Assembly: GCF_009745975.1 (NCBI RefSeq)
Contig: NZ_WHOL01000086.1
Coordinates: forward strand, 150,857-214,856
Reading direction: 5' to 3'
DNA: 64,000 bases
From: Actinokineospora pegani
Lineage (GTDB): Bacteria > Actinomycetota > Actinomycetes > Mycobacteriales > Pseudonocardiaceae
Each line of letters starts with the position of its first letter. Position 1 is the first letter of the stretch. The position numbers and the translations under genes were made by a program. The notes under the pieces are model-generated. The model worked only from the letters and a program-made list of their open reading frames with translations. It was not told the DNA's origin and did not search any database. Below are positions 43,540 through 51,127 of the stretch, piece by piece.

Positions 43540-44667
43540 ATGACCTCCCTGCTCGACGCCGCCCACGACCTCGCCCCCACCCTGACCGCCCGCGCCGACG
43601 AGATCGACGCGGGCCGGGAGTTGCCCGTCGACCTGGTCAAGGAGCTCAAGGCGGCCGGGTTCTTCCGGATGTTCGTCCCGCGCTCGCACGGCGGCGCCGA
43701 GACCGGCCCCCGCGACGGGATCGCCGTGCTGGAGCGGCTGGCGCGGGCCGACGCCGCGACCGGGTGGACGGTGATGATCGGTTCGGAGTCGCCGATGCTG
43801 CTGGCCCTGCTGCCCCGCGAGCGGTTCGACGCGCTCTACGCCGACTCCCCCGACGTCGTCGTCGCGGGCGGCTTCAACGCCCAGGGCACCGCCGAGCCGG
43901 TCGACGACGGCCACCGCGTGTCCGGCCGGTGGAACTTCTGCAGCGGCGCCCGCCACGCCGACCTGCTGTTCGGCAACTGCGTGGTCACCGACGGCGGCAC
44001 GCCGGTCATCGGCGACAACGGCGTCCCGGTCATGCGCGCCGCCCTGCTGCCCGGTGCCGAGGTGATCGACACCTGGCGGGTCCTGGGCCTGCGCGGCACC
44101 GGCAGCGACGACATCGCCGTCACCGAGGCCCGCTGCCCCGACACCTTCGACATCTTCACCGGCACCGCCTGCGTCCCCGGCGGCCTCTACAACGCCCCGC
44201 TGGTCCACTGCGTCCTGCACATGGCCGCCGTGGCCGTCGGCACCGCGCAGGGCGCGATCGACGACGTGGTGGCCCTGGCGACCGGGGGCAAGCAGCGCCT
44301 CTACGCCAAGGCCTCCCTCGTGGACTCGCCCGTCTTCCAGGTCCACCTCGGCCGCGCCGAGGCATCGGTCCGCGCGGCCCGCGCCCTCTTGGCCCAGGTC
44401 GCCGACGAGTTCTGGGCGGACCCGGCCGCGTGGCACCCGTCGAGCCCGAAGGCCAGCGCCACCCTGTCCTGGATCACCGAGACCTGCGTGGCCGCCGTGG
44501 ACACCTGCTACCGGGCGGGCGGCGGCGGCGCGGCCCGCGACTCGTCCTCGTTGCAGCGCCGCTTCCGCGACGCGCACACCATGAGCCAGCACGCGGGCTC
44601 GGCCGAGGGCTGGCTGGGCACCGGCGGCGTCTCGCTGCTGGGCGCGGGGGCGGGCCTGGCGTACTAG
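43540..44667 (+). CDS. Acyl-CoA-dehydrogenase-fold flavoprotein (group D monooxygenase-like)
   Basis: 375 residues. The fold is that of HsaA/DszC-like enzymes: the N-terminal LKAAGFFRMFVPRSHGG, VSGRWNFCSGARHADLLFGN in the beta domain, and a C-terminal helical bundle with QRRFRDAHTMSQHAG. The catalytic Glu of true acyl-CoA dehydrogenases is absent; RRFRDAHTxxQH is characteristic of FADH2-dependent oxygenases, which need a separate reductase. Substrate unknown. Controlled by the divergent OhrR-like gene. Its stop overlaps the convergent membrane-protein stop by 4 bp. Confidence 0.82.
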   Translation: MTSLLDAAHDLAPTLTARADEIDAGRELPVDLVKELKAAGFFRMFVPRSHGGAETGPRDGIAVLERLARADAATGWTVMIGSESPMLLALLPRERFDALYADSPDVVVAGGFNAQGTAEPVDDGHRVSGRWNFCSGARHADLLFGNCVVTDGGTPVIGDNGVPVMRAALLPGAEVIDTWRVLGLRGTGSDDIAVTEARCPDTFDIFTGTACVPGGLYNAPLVHCVLHMAAVAVGTAQGAIDDVVALATGGKQRLYAKASLVDSPVFQVHLGRAEASVRAARALLAQVADEFWADPAAWHPSSPKASATLSWITETCVAAVDTCYRAGGGGAARDSSSLQRRFRDAHTMSQHAGSAEGWLGTGGVSLLGAGAGLAY

Positions 44668-45395
44668 TGGTCGGCTAGTTCGACGCGGGTGCGGATCTCG
44701 TCCTCGCGGTAGATGTGGAACTCGCGGGTGTCCGCGTCCAAGACCTTGACGAAGCCGGGGCTGACGTCGAAGACGTGGACCTCGCGGGTCCCGTCCTCGA
44801 CTTCGACGCGTTCCAGCGGAACCCACGGGGTGCTGACGACGGCGGCGCACACCAGGGCGGCGACGATCACCAGCACCTTGGACTGGCGCAGCACGGCGGA
44901 GACCACGCGGCCCAACCGGGGGTGCTCGCGGACCCGGCCCAGCAGCGGGACGACCAGCGCCAGCAGCACGACGGCGACCAGCAAGCCCCAACTGCGGTAG
45001 CTGCGGATGTGCGCGACGACCATGGCGATCAGCACGGCCGTCAGCAGGGCGGGTCCCAGCCAGCGGCGCGGGTCGGCCAGGTGGGCGGCCCGGCCGCGGC
45101 GGCCCGCACGACCGCGGGCGGTCCAGGCCAAGAGGGTGAAGGAGGTCAGGCCGACCAGCAGGACGGTGCTGACCACGCGGTTGGCCATGAAGGTGCCGAG
45201 GAAGATCGCGGGCGCGTCCTCGAAGTCCAGCGTGTGCAGCAGGGCGAAGGCCGTGTGCCAGTCGTAGTGCGCCACCGCGAGCAAGCGCAGCAACACGAAA
45301 AGGGCGGCCGCGCCGGTGAGCGTTGTCGCCCACCCCCGCGCGCCCTCTTCTGGCTCGGTCTCATCGCCAGCGTGATTGCCGTCGTGCCCGCGCAT
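44664..45395 (-). CDS. Five-helix membrane protein of unknown function
   Basis: 243 residues. An acidic N-terminus (HAGDETEPEEGARG) is followed by hydrophobic segments at about 24-42, 64-92, 112-130, 135-153 and 173-188. A soluble C-terminal part of about 50 residues (LERVEVEDGTREVHVFDVSP, LDADTREFHIYREDE) is beta-rich. No family recognised. It starts 45 bp after the stop of the 55-residue peptide gene on the same strand, so the two are probably one transcript. Confidence 0.75.
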   Translation of the reverse strand: MRGHDGNHAGDETEPEEGARGWATTLTGAAALFVLLRLLAVAHYDWHTAFALLHTLDFEDAPAIFLGTFMANRVVSTVLLVGLTSFTLLAWTARGRAGRRGRAAHLADPRRWLGPALLTAVLIAMVVAHIRSYRSWGLLVAVVLLALVVPLLGRVREHPRLGRVVSAVLRQSKVLVIVAALVCAAVVSTPWVPLERVEVEDGTREVHVFDVSPGFVKVLDADTREFHIYREDEIRTRVELADH

Positions 45396-45440
45396 GCGCC
45401 CTCCCCGACCTCGCTGCCGGGGACAGCCAAGCAGAAGGGG

Positions 45441-45608
45441 TCAGGCGACGTCGGCGTGGACGTCGTAGGCGCAGCCCGGCTGGCCCGCGATGTGCAGTTC
45501 GCGGCGGCCCGGGGCGAACTCGGGGCAGAAGCAGGCGCCGAACGCCTCGTCCTCGGGGGTGCTGAAGGCGGCGGAGATGTTCTCGGTGGTGGGGACCGTG
45601 GTGTTCAT
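45441..45608 (-). CDS. Unannotated 55-residue cysteine-containing peptide
   Basis: ATG 45608 to TGA 45441. Nearly every codon ends in G or C, as in real genes here, and GGAAGGG lies about ten bases before the ATG. The product starts MNTTVPTTENISAAFSTPED and ends GCAYDVHADVA; the C-terminal half has FGACFCPEFAPG with Cys 26 and 28, and a third Cys at 46. There is no signal peptide. The acidic leader-like first half and Cys-containing second half recall a RiPP precursor, but no modifying enzyme is adjacent; a small metal-binding protein is the main alternative. Confidence 0.65.
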   Translation of the reverse strand: MNTTVPTTENISAAFSTPEDEAFGACFCPEFAPGRRELHIAGQPGCAYDVHADVA

Positions 45609-45920
45609 GAGGGTGACCCTTCCGACGGACCTGACGAATTGTCGTGTTCAGTGACATGCCCCGTGCGGACCGAGTTCAACCAACTGTGTCTGCCGCGATA
45701 CACGGTGGACCCCACGGTAACGGGGGGTACGTCCACTTGAACCGGTCAACGGGCGGCACCGTCCGGTGTGGTCGCGCCGCCCGCAACGCCCTGGTCCCCG
45801 AGCACTCCGCCACGGACCCGAGCGCCGTTACTCGACCGTGACCTGACCTCCGTCGGTCTCCCGACCCCGGCTTCGACCTCGGAGTGAAGATGGCCCCGGG
45901 CCACGAAGACGGAGGACGAT
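45609..45920. other. Intergenic region between divergent units
   Basis: 312 bp between the peptide gene and the hydrolase gene. It holds no open frame with coding bias. The peptide-proximal part is moderately AT-richer (TTGTCGTGTTCAGTGACATG), and GGAGG at 45911-45915 serves GTG 45921. I see no clear operator. Confidence 0.5.
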
Positions 45921-46730
45921 GTGAGGACACGAACGCTGGCCGTGGCAGGCGCGCGGCTACACCACGAGGTGCGCGGCTGCGGCCCGCTCGTGCTGCTGAT
46001 CGGCGGCGGGGTCTACGACGCCTGGGGCCTGCGCGACCTGGCCGACGCGTTGGCCGAGCGGTTCACGGTGCTCAGCTACGACCGGCGCGGCAACTCCCGC
46101 AGCCCGCTCGCGGGCGAGCGGGCGGTCCAGCGGGTGGAGGAGCACGCCGACGACGCCCACCGGCTGATCACCGAGGTCGGCGGCGGCCCGGCGTTCGTGT
46201 TCGGCAACAGCAGCGGCGCGCTGATCGGCCTGGAGTTGGCCGCCCGCCACCCCGGGGACGTCCGGCTGCTGGCCGCGCACGAGGCCCCCCTGCTGACACT
46301 GCTCCCCGACCCCGACCGCTGGCGCCGGATGGTCTCCGAGATCGGCGCCGCCTACGCCCAGGGCGGCTACATCCCGGCTCTGGGCGTCTTCGGCGCGGCG
46401 ATGGGCATGACCGCGGGCGGCGCGGAGGGGCCCGACACCCCCGACGCGGTGGCGGCCGCGCTGCGGATGGGCGTCAACGCCGACTTCTTCATCGGCTACG
46501 AGGTCCCCGGCTTCGCCACCCACACCCCGCCGCTCGACCTCGCCGTCCCGGTCGTGCCGCTGGTCGGCGCCGACTCGGCGGGCGAGCCGCCGCACGAGGC
46601 CACGCTCGCCCTCGCCACCCGCCTCGGCGTGGGCGCCGTCACGGTCCCCGGCGGCCACGGCGGCTTCGGTGAGCACCCGGCCGCGTTCGCCACCACCCTG
46701 ACCAACCTGTTCGAGGAGAGCACCCAGTGA
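45921..46730 (+). CDS. Alpha/beta-hydrolase
   Basis: 269 residues of alpha/beta-hydrolase fold. The oxyanion region LVLLIGGGVYDAWG, YDRRGNSRSPL, nucleophile elbow GNSSGA (Ser in G-x-S-x-G-like position, about 97-102), and the terminal catalytic His in VPGGHGGFGEHP are visible. Substrate unknown; related small hydrolases act on esters or lactones. GTG 45921 has GGAGG upstream. Its stop overlaps the reductase ATG by 4 bp. Confidence 0.85.
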   Translation: MRTRTLAVAGARLHHEVRGCGPLVLLIGGGVYDAWGLRDLADALAERFTVLSYDRRGNSRSPLAGERAVQRVEEHADDAHRLITEVGGGPAFVFGNSSGALIGLELAARHPGDVRLLAAHEAPLLTLLPDPDRWRRMVSEIGAAYAQGGYIPALGVFGAAMGMTAGGAEGPDTPDAVAAALRMGVNADFFIGYEVPGFATHTPPLDLAVPVVPLVGADSAGEPPHEATLALATRLGVGAVTVPGGHGGFGEHPAAFATTLTNLFEESTQ

Positions 46731-47317
46731 CCACCATCGCGCGCATGGCGATCTCGCTCGACGGCTTCACCGCCGGACCGGACCAGAGCCCCGACCACCC
46801 GCTCGGCGTCGGCGGGGAGAAGGTGCACACCTGGTCGTTCGGCGACGTCCACCCGGTCGACGCCAGGGTCGTCGCCGAGGCCGACGCGGGCATCGGCGCC
46901 TACCTGATGGGGCGGAACATGTTCGACGGCGACCGCGGCCCGTGGAACCTGTCCTGGCGGGGCTGGTGGGGCGAGGAGCCGCCGTACCACTGCCCGGTGT
47001 TCGTGCTGACCCATCACGCCCGCGACCCCCTGGAGATGCGGGGCGGCACCACGTTCCACTTCGTCACCGACGGCCCCGACCGGGCCATGGAGCTGGCCCG
47101 CGAGGCAGCGGGCTCGAACCGGGTGGCGATCGCGGGCGGGGCGGCCACGGTGCGCCACTACCTCGCGGCGGGCGAGATCGACGAGCTGTTGCTGCACCAG
47201 TCCCCCGTCACCCTCGGCGCGGGCGAGTCGCCGTTCGCGGGGCTCGACCTGGCGCTCACCCCGATCCGGGCGGTGCAGTCGCCCAAGGTCACCCATCTGA
47301 CCTACCGCGCCCGATAG
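46727..47317 (+). CDS. Dihydrofolate-reductase-fold protein (RibD C-terminal type)
   Basis: 196 residues: MAISLDGFTAGPDQSPDHPL at the start, AYLMGRNMFDG, CPVFVLTHHARDPLEM, and VAIAGGAATVRHYLAAGEID near the end are hallmarks of YyaP/YwjB-like DHFR-fold reductases. NADPH-dependent, with unknown substrate; it does not replace DHFR. Translationally coupled to the hydrolase gene. Confidence 0.87.
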   Translation: MTTIARMAISLDGFTAGPDQSPDHPLGVGGEKVHTWSFGDVHPVDARVVAEADAGIGAYLMGRNMFDGDRGPWNLSWRGWWGEEPPYHCPVFVLTHHARDPLEMRGGTTFHFVTDGPDRAMELAREAAGSNRVAIAGGAATVRHYLAAGEIDELLLHQSPVTLGAGESPFAGLDLALTPIRAVQSPKVTHLTYRAR

Positions 47318-47537
47318 CCGCGTGCCGGTGCTGCTGTCGGGCGTGCACCACGCCCCGGCCGTGACCAGGGTTCGCTGGACGGCGGTGGCGCTGGAGGTCG
47401 GCAGCTTGGCGGTGGACGCGCCGGTGGCCGTGATCTCTCCGACCCAGACGAGGAAGTTTCTCCACCATCGGGTGGGTGCGCGCGCCCCGGGCCCCGGCCG
47501 GTGGTAGCTCTGGGAGCCGATCAGGACGGGGAGTGCC
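47318..47537. other. Gap with an unconvincing 61-codon frame
   Basis: 220 bp between two gene units. A plus-strand frame (47322-47507) with G/C-rich third positions could encode 61 residues (ARAPGPGRW at its end) but has no ribosome site beyond its overlap region and no recognisable family; the opposite strand is equally open. GGGGAG at 47529-47534 sits three bases before ATG 47538. Confidence 0.4.
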
Positions 47538-48389
47538 ATGGCGGTTCGGGTGTGCGGCATCGGCGACGAGGCGGCGGAGGAGGTCGCGGACCAGGTCGCC
47601 GCGCACCGGGCGCTGGGGCTGCGGGCGATCGAGCTGCGGAGCGTCGGCGGTAAGCGGCTGCACGAGCTGGACGAGCGGGGGCTGGCTGAGGTGGCCGAGG
47701 CGGTGGCCGCCGCCCGGCTGAGCGTGCCGGTGATCGACACGCCGCTGGGCGACTGGTCGACCACCATCGCCGCCGACCTGGCCGACGACCTGCGGGTGCT
47801 GCGGGCCTCGGCGCGCGCGGCGGGCGAGGTGGGCTGCTCGCGGCTGCGGGTCATGTCCTACCCGTCCGACGGCAGGCCGGGGCCCGAGTGGCGCGCCGCG
47901 GTGATCGCGCGGATGGTCGAGCTGACCGCGGTCGCCGAGCAACTGGGGATGACGCTGCTGGTGGAGAACTGCGTGGGCTGGGCGGGCGCGGACCCGCGGC
48001 GCGCGCTGGACCTGCTCGCCGAGGTGGACAACCCCGCGCTGCGGCTGCTGTTCGACACCGGCAACGGCCTGGAGCACGGCTACGCGGCGCTGCCGTTCCT
48101 CGAGGCGGTGCTGCCGCACGTGGACCACGTGCACGTCAAGGACGGCCACCGGGTGTGCGGGCGGGCGGTGTTCGGCCTGCCCGGGTCCGGGCAGGCGCGG
48201 CTGGCCGAGTGCGTCGGCCTGCTGGTCGAGGCCGGGTACACCGGGTGGTTCAGCCTGGAGCCGCACGTCGCGCTGTTCCCCCACCTCGGCCTGGCCGAGG
48301 CCGACCCGGCGCGGCGGGTCCAGGCCTACGCCGACTGCGTGCACGCCTTCCGGGAACTGGTCGCGGGCGCGCCCGTGGCGGCCAGGTGA
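47538..48389 (+). CDS. Sugar-phosphate isomerase/epimerase-like TIM barrel
   Basis: 283 residues of the xylose-isomerase-like AP-endonuclease-2 superfamily. Metal-site blocks are recognisable: AIELRSVGGKRL early, LLVENCVG (Glu), LLFDTGNGLEHG (Asp), VDHVHVKDGH (His/Lys/Asp), WFSLEPH (Glu). Enzymes of this fold isomerise or epimerise sugars, inositols and hydroxy-acids. First gene of a three-gene unit with overlapping stops and starts (next start 48386); with M20 and Gfo/Idh/MocA partners a carbohydrate-amide pathway is suggested. Confidence 0.86.
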   Translation: MAVRVCGIGDEAAEEVADQVAAHRALGLRAIELRSVGGKRLHELDERGLAEVAEAVAAARLSVPVIDTPLGDWSTTIAADLADDLRVLRASARAAGEVGCSRLRVMSYPSDGRPGPEWRAAVIARMVELTAVAEQLGMTLLVENCVGWAGADPRRALDLLAEVDNPALRLLFDTGNGLEHGYAALPFLEAVLPHVDHVHVKDGHRVCGRAVFGLPGSGQARLAECVGLLVEAGYTGWFSLEPHVALFPHLGLAEADPARRVQAYADCVHAFRELVAGAPVAAR

Positions 48390-49699
48390 GCGGGCTGCGC
48401 GCCGAGGACCGGGACTGGCTGCTGGCGCTGCTGTCCGTGCCGACCGTGTCCCCGCTGGAGGGCGGCGACCTCGCGGGCTTCTCCCGGGCGCAGGGCCTGT
48501 TCGCGGGCGGGGCCGCCGAGCGCGGGCTGGCGCTGCGCCGCTGGGACAGCCCGCCGCCCGACGAGCTGGACCGGCCGGACGTGCCCGCGCCGGTGCGGGC
48601 CGCGGCCGGGCGGGACCGGGCCGGGTGGCTGGCGGCGCAGCCGTCCGTGGTGGTCGGCGTGGGCGACCCGCAGCCGACCGCGCGGCGGATGGTCCTCAAC
48701 TTCCACCTGGACACGGTCGGCCCGCACATCCCGCCTGCCCTCGGCCACGGGGTGGTGCGCGGGCGCGGCACGGTGGACGACAAGGGCCCGGGGGTGGCCG
48801 CGGTGGTCGGCGTGTCCCGGGCCCTGGCCGAGGACCCGTCGCTGGCCCGCGACATCGAGGTGCTGGTGGCCAGCGTGCCCGGCGAGGAGGGCGGCGCGAT
48901 GGGCGTGCACGGCACCCGCTGGCTGGTGGAGTCCGGGTGCGTGGGCAGGCTGATGGTCTTCGCCGAGCCCACCGGCTGCCGGGCGCTGGACGCGTGCAGC
49001 GCCACGATGACCCCGGTGGTGTCCGTGCGGGGGCACGACAGCACCGACGACCGGCCGACCGAGGGCCACAACGCGACCACCGCGCTGGGCTTCCTCGCGG
49101 CGCGGCTGACCGAGCGCCTGGGACCGCTGGCCGAGCGGCTCGGCGCGCGGGTGTGCGTGTCCGGGCTGCGGACCGGGGAGTCGCACAACCGCGTGCACGG
49201 GACGGGCGAGCTGAAGCTGAACATCGCCTACCACGACACGGCCGCCGCCGAGGAGCTCGCGGTGGCGGTCGAGCGGGCGGTGGCCGAGTCGGGCGCGGAG
49301 TTCGCCGAGCGCTTCGCGGGCAACCCGCTGACCAGGACCCTGCTGGCCGACTGGTCCCGGGTGGTCCGCCTGGACTGGGTCAAGCGCGGGCTGCCGCCGC
49401 TGGCCAACCGCGACGCGGCGATGGAGGCGGTGCTCGGCGCGGCGGGGCTGCCCCGGCACGACGGGGTGGCCGACGGGACCGCGTTCACCTGCGACGCCAT
49501 CTGGGCCCCCGACCGCGACCGGTACGTGGTCGCCTGCGGCCCCGGCCTCCTCGACCGCGACGGCGCGCACACCCCCGACGAGCACGTCCGCCTCGACGAC
49601 CTCGACACCTACGCCGACCGGGTGCGCGCCCTGGTGCACGCCTTCGGCGCCCACGTCCGGGACCCGGCGGCCACCGACCACCCAAGGAGCCAGGGATGA
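48386..49699 (+). CDS. M20-family metallopeptidase/amidohydrolase
   Basis: 437 residues. The zinc ligands and catalytic residues follow the M20 order: NFHLDTVGPH (His, Asp), GTVDDKGPG (bridging Asp), PGEEGGAMG (catalytic Glu, ligand Glu), FAEPTGCRALDA (Glu), and a late His in DGAHTPDEHVRLDDL. The dimerisation domain lies between (about 200-320). Family members cleave N-acyl, carbamoyl or peptide bonds of amino-acid derivatives. GTG 48386 overlaps the isomerase stop; its stop overlaps the next ATG (49696). The true substrate is unknown. Confidence 0.88.
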   Translation: MSGLRAEDRDWLLALLSVPTVSPLEGGDLAGFSRAQGLFAGGAAERGLALRRWDSPPPDELDRPDVPAPVRAAAGRDRAGWLAAQPSVVVGVGDPQPTARRMVLNFHLDTVGPHIPPALGHGVVRGRGTVDDKGPGVAAVVGVSRALAEDPSLARDIEVLVASVPGEEGGAMGVHGTRWLVESGCVGRLMVFAEPTGCRALDACSATMTPVVSVRGHDSTDDRPTEGHNATTALGFLAARLTERLGPLAERLGARVCVSGLRTGESHNRVHGTGELKLNIAYHDTAAAEELAVAVERAVAESGAEFAERFAGNPLTRTLLADWSRVVRLDWVKRGLPPLANRDAAMEAVLGAAGLPRHDGVADGTAFTCDAIWAPDRDRYVVACGPGLLDRDGAHTPDEHVRLDDLDTYADRVRALVHAFGAHVRDPAATDHPRSQG

Positions 49700-51006
49700 A
49701 GCTCGGCGTCATCGGACTCGGCACGATCTCCCGCTACTTCCTCGACGCCCTCGCCGAGGACCCCCGGCTGACCCTGGTCGCGGTGTGCGACCTGGACCAG
49801 GACAAGCTGGCCGAGTTCCCCGAGGTCGCCTGCTTCACCGACACGCACGCGCTGCTCGACTCCGGCCTGGTCGCCGCGGTGGTGATCACCCTGCCCAACG
49901 ACCTGCACGCCGAGGTGGCGCGCGCGGCGCTGACCAGGGGCATCGCGGTGTGCTGCGAGAAGCCGCTGGCCATCGACCCCGACGACGCGCGGTCGCTGGC
50001 CGAGACCGCCGCAGCGCACGAGACGGTGCTGTTCACCGCCTTCCACCGGCGGTACAACAGCACGCTGCGCGCCCTGGCCGCCTCCCTGCCGCCGCGCTCG
50101 GAGATCGCCGGGGTGACCGCGCGGTACCTGGAGAACATCGCCGAGCACACCGGCGGCGAGGGCTGGTACCTCGACCCGGCCCGCTGCGGCGGCGGCTGCC
50201 TGATCGACAACGGCCCCAACGCCCTGGACGCGGTGCGGCTGCTGGTCGGCGACCTGGCCCTGGTCGACGCGACCATCGGCGACGTGCGCGGCGGCGCGGA
50301 GCACTGCGCCGACCTGGACCTGGACGCGGGCGGCATCCCGGTGCGGGTGGAGCTGGACTGGGCGCTGCCGACCGGCGAGGTCAAGGACGTCACCGTGGAC
50401 CTGCGCGACGGCACCAGCCGCACCGCCGACCTGCTGGCCGGGCACTCCGGGTTCAAGGCGTCGCTGGCGCACGAGTACCGGGGCATCCTGTCGGCGTTCC
50501 ACGACGCCGTGCAGGCCGGTCCCGGCACGCCCGACCCCGGCCCGGACCTGGTGGCGCTGGTCGCGGCGGCCTACCGGGTGGCGCGGGCGAAGGAGAGCAG
50601 GCCGCGGATGTGCGTCAAGGACGACGCGGAGGCGCGCATGGTGGCGCTGATGTTCCACAGCCGGGACGACCGGGGCATGGTGCTGTCGCCGTGGGAGTCG
50701 CGGTGCGTGCAGGCCGGGCAGGTGCACGAGCTGGTCACCACCGTGGACCAGCCGCGCGGCGAGGGCGACCGGGTGGACCGGGTGGGGTTCCTCGGCTTCG
50801 CCGAGTTCACCGCGGCGACGGTCGTGCAGCGCGGCGACGAGGTGTGGACCGGGTCCGGGCGGCGCGTGGGGACGGTCGCCGGGTTCGACGAGTGCCACTT
50901 CCCCAACCACTACAACATCCTGGTGGCGGCGGACTCGCTCCTCACCGCCGCCGAACTCGACCTGCGGGTGGGCCACACGGTGCGGTTCCGGCCGGGAGAG
51001 GTCTGA
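49696..51006 (+). CDS. Gfo/Idh/MocA oxidoreductase with extra C-terminal domain
   Basis: 436 residues. The N-terminal Rossmann domain has GVIGLGTISRYFLDAL and CCEKPLAID (the EKP motif), and the C-terminal alpha/beta domain DNGPNALDAVRLLVGD supplies the substrate site. The protein then continues for about 120 residues past the usual end (from MFHSRDDRGMVLSPWESRCV to LDLRVGHTVRFRPGEV) with a beta-rich domain whose family I recall as DUF6917, a tentative assignment. The reaction is an NAD(P)-dependent oxidation of a polyol or sugar. Third gene of the coupled operon. Confidence 0.85.
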   Translation: MKLGVIGLGTISRYFLDALAEDPRLTLVAVCDLDQDKLAEFPEVACFTDTHALLDSGLVAAVVITLPNDLHAEVARAALTRGIAVCCEKPLAIDPDDARSLAETAAAHETVLFTAFHRRYNSTLRALAASLPPRSEIAGVTARYLENIAEHTGGEGWYLDPARCGGGCLIDNGPNALDAVRLLVGDLALVDATIGDVRGGAEHCADLDLDAGGIPVRVELDWALPTGEVKDVTVDLRDGTSRTADLLAGHSGFKASLAHEYRGILSAFHDAVQAGPGTPDPGPDLVALVAAAYRVARAKESRPRMCVKDDAEARMVALMFHSRDDRGMVLSPWESRCVQAGQVHELVTTVDQPRGEGDRVDRVGFLGFAEFTAATVVQRGDEVWTGSGRRVGTVAGFDECHFPNHYNILVAADSLLTAAELDLRVGHTVRFRPGEV

Positions 51007-51127
51007 GCGCCTTTCGTCCCGGCGCGACAACCCGGGCCGCCGCCACGCCGGGTGGGACACCAAGCTGTTTGGTTGTCACCTGTTCGTGTCACTCTGATGG
51101 GGTGACGCGCGCGGGGTGGAGATCGAG

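Noticed and set aside
47322..47507. 61-codon plus-strand gene
   Set aside because: No ribosome site, no domain, and the opposite strand is equally open, so coding cannot be shown.
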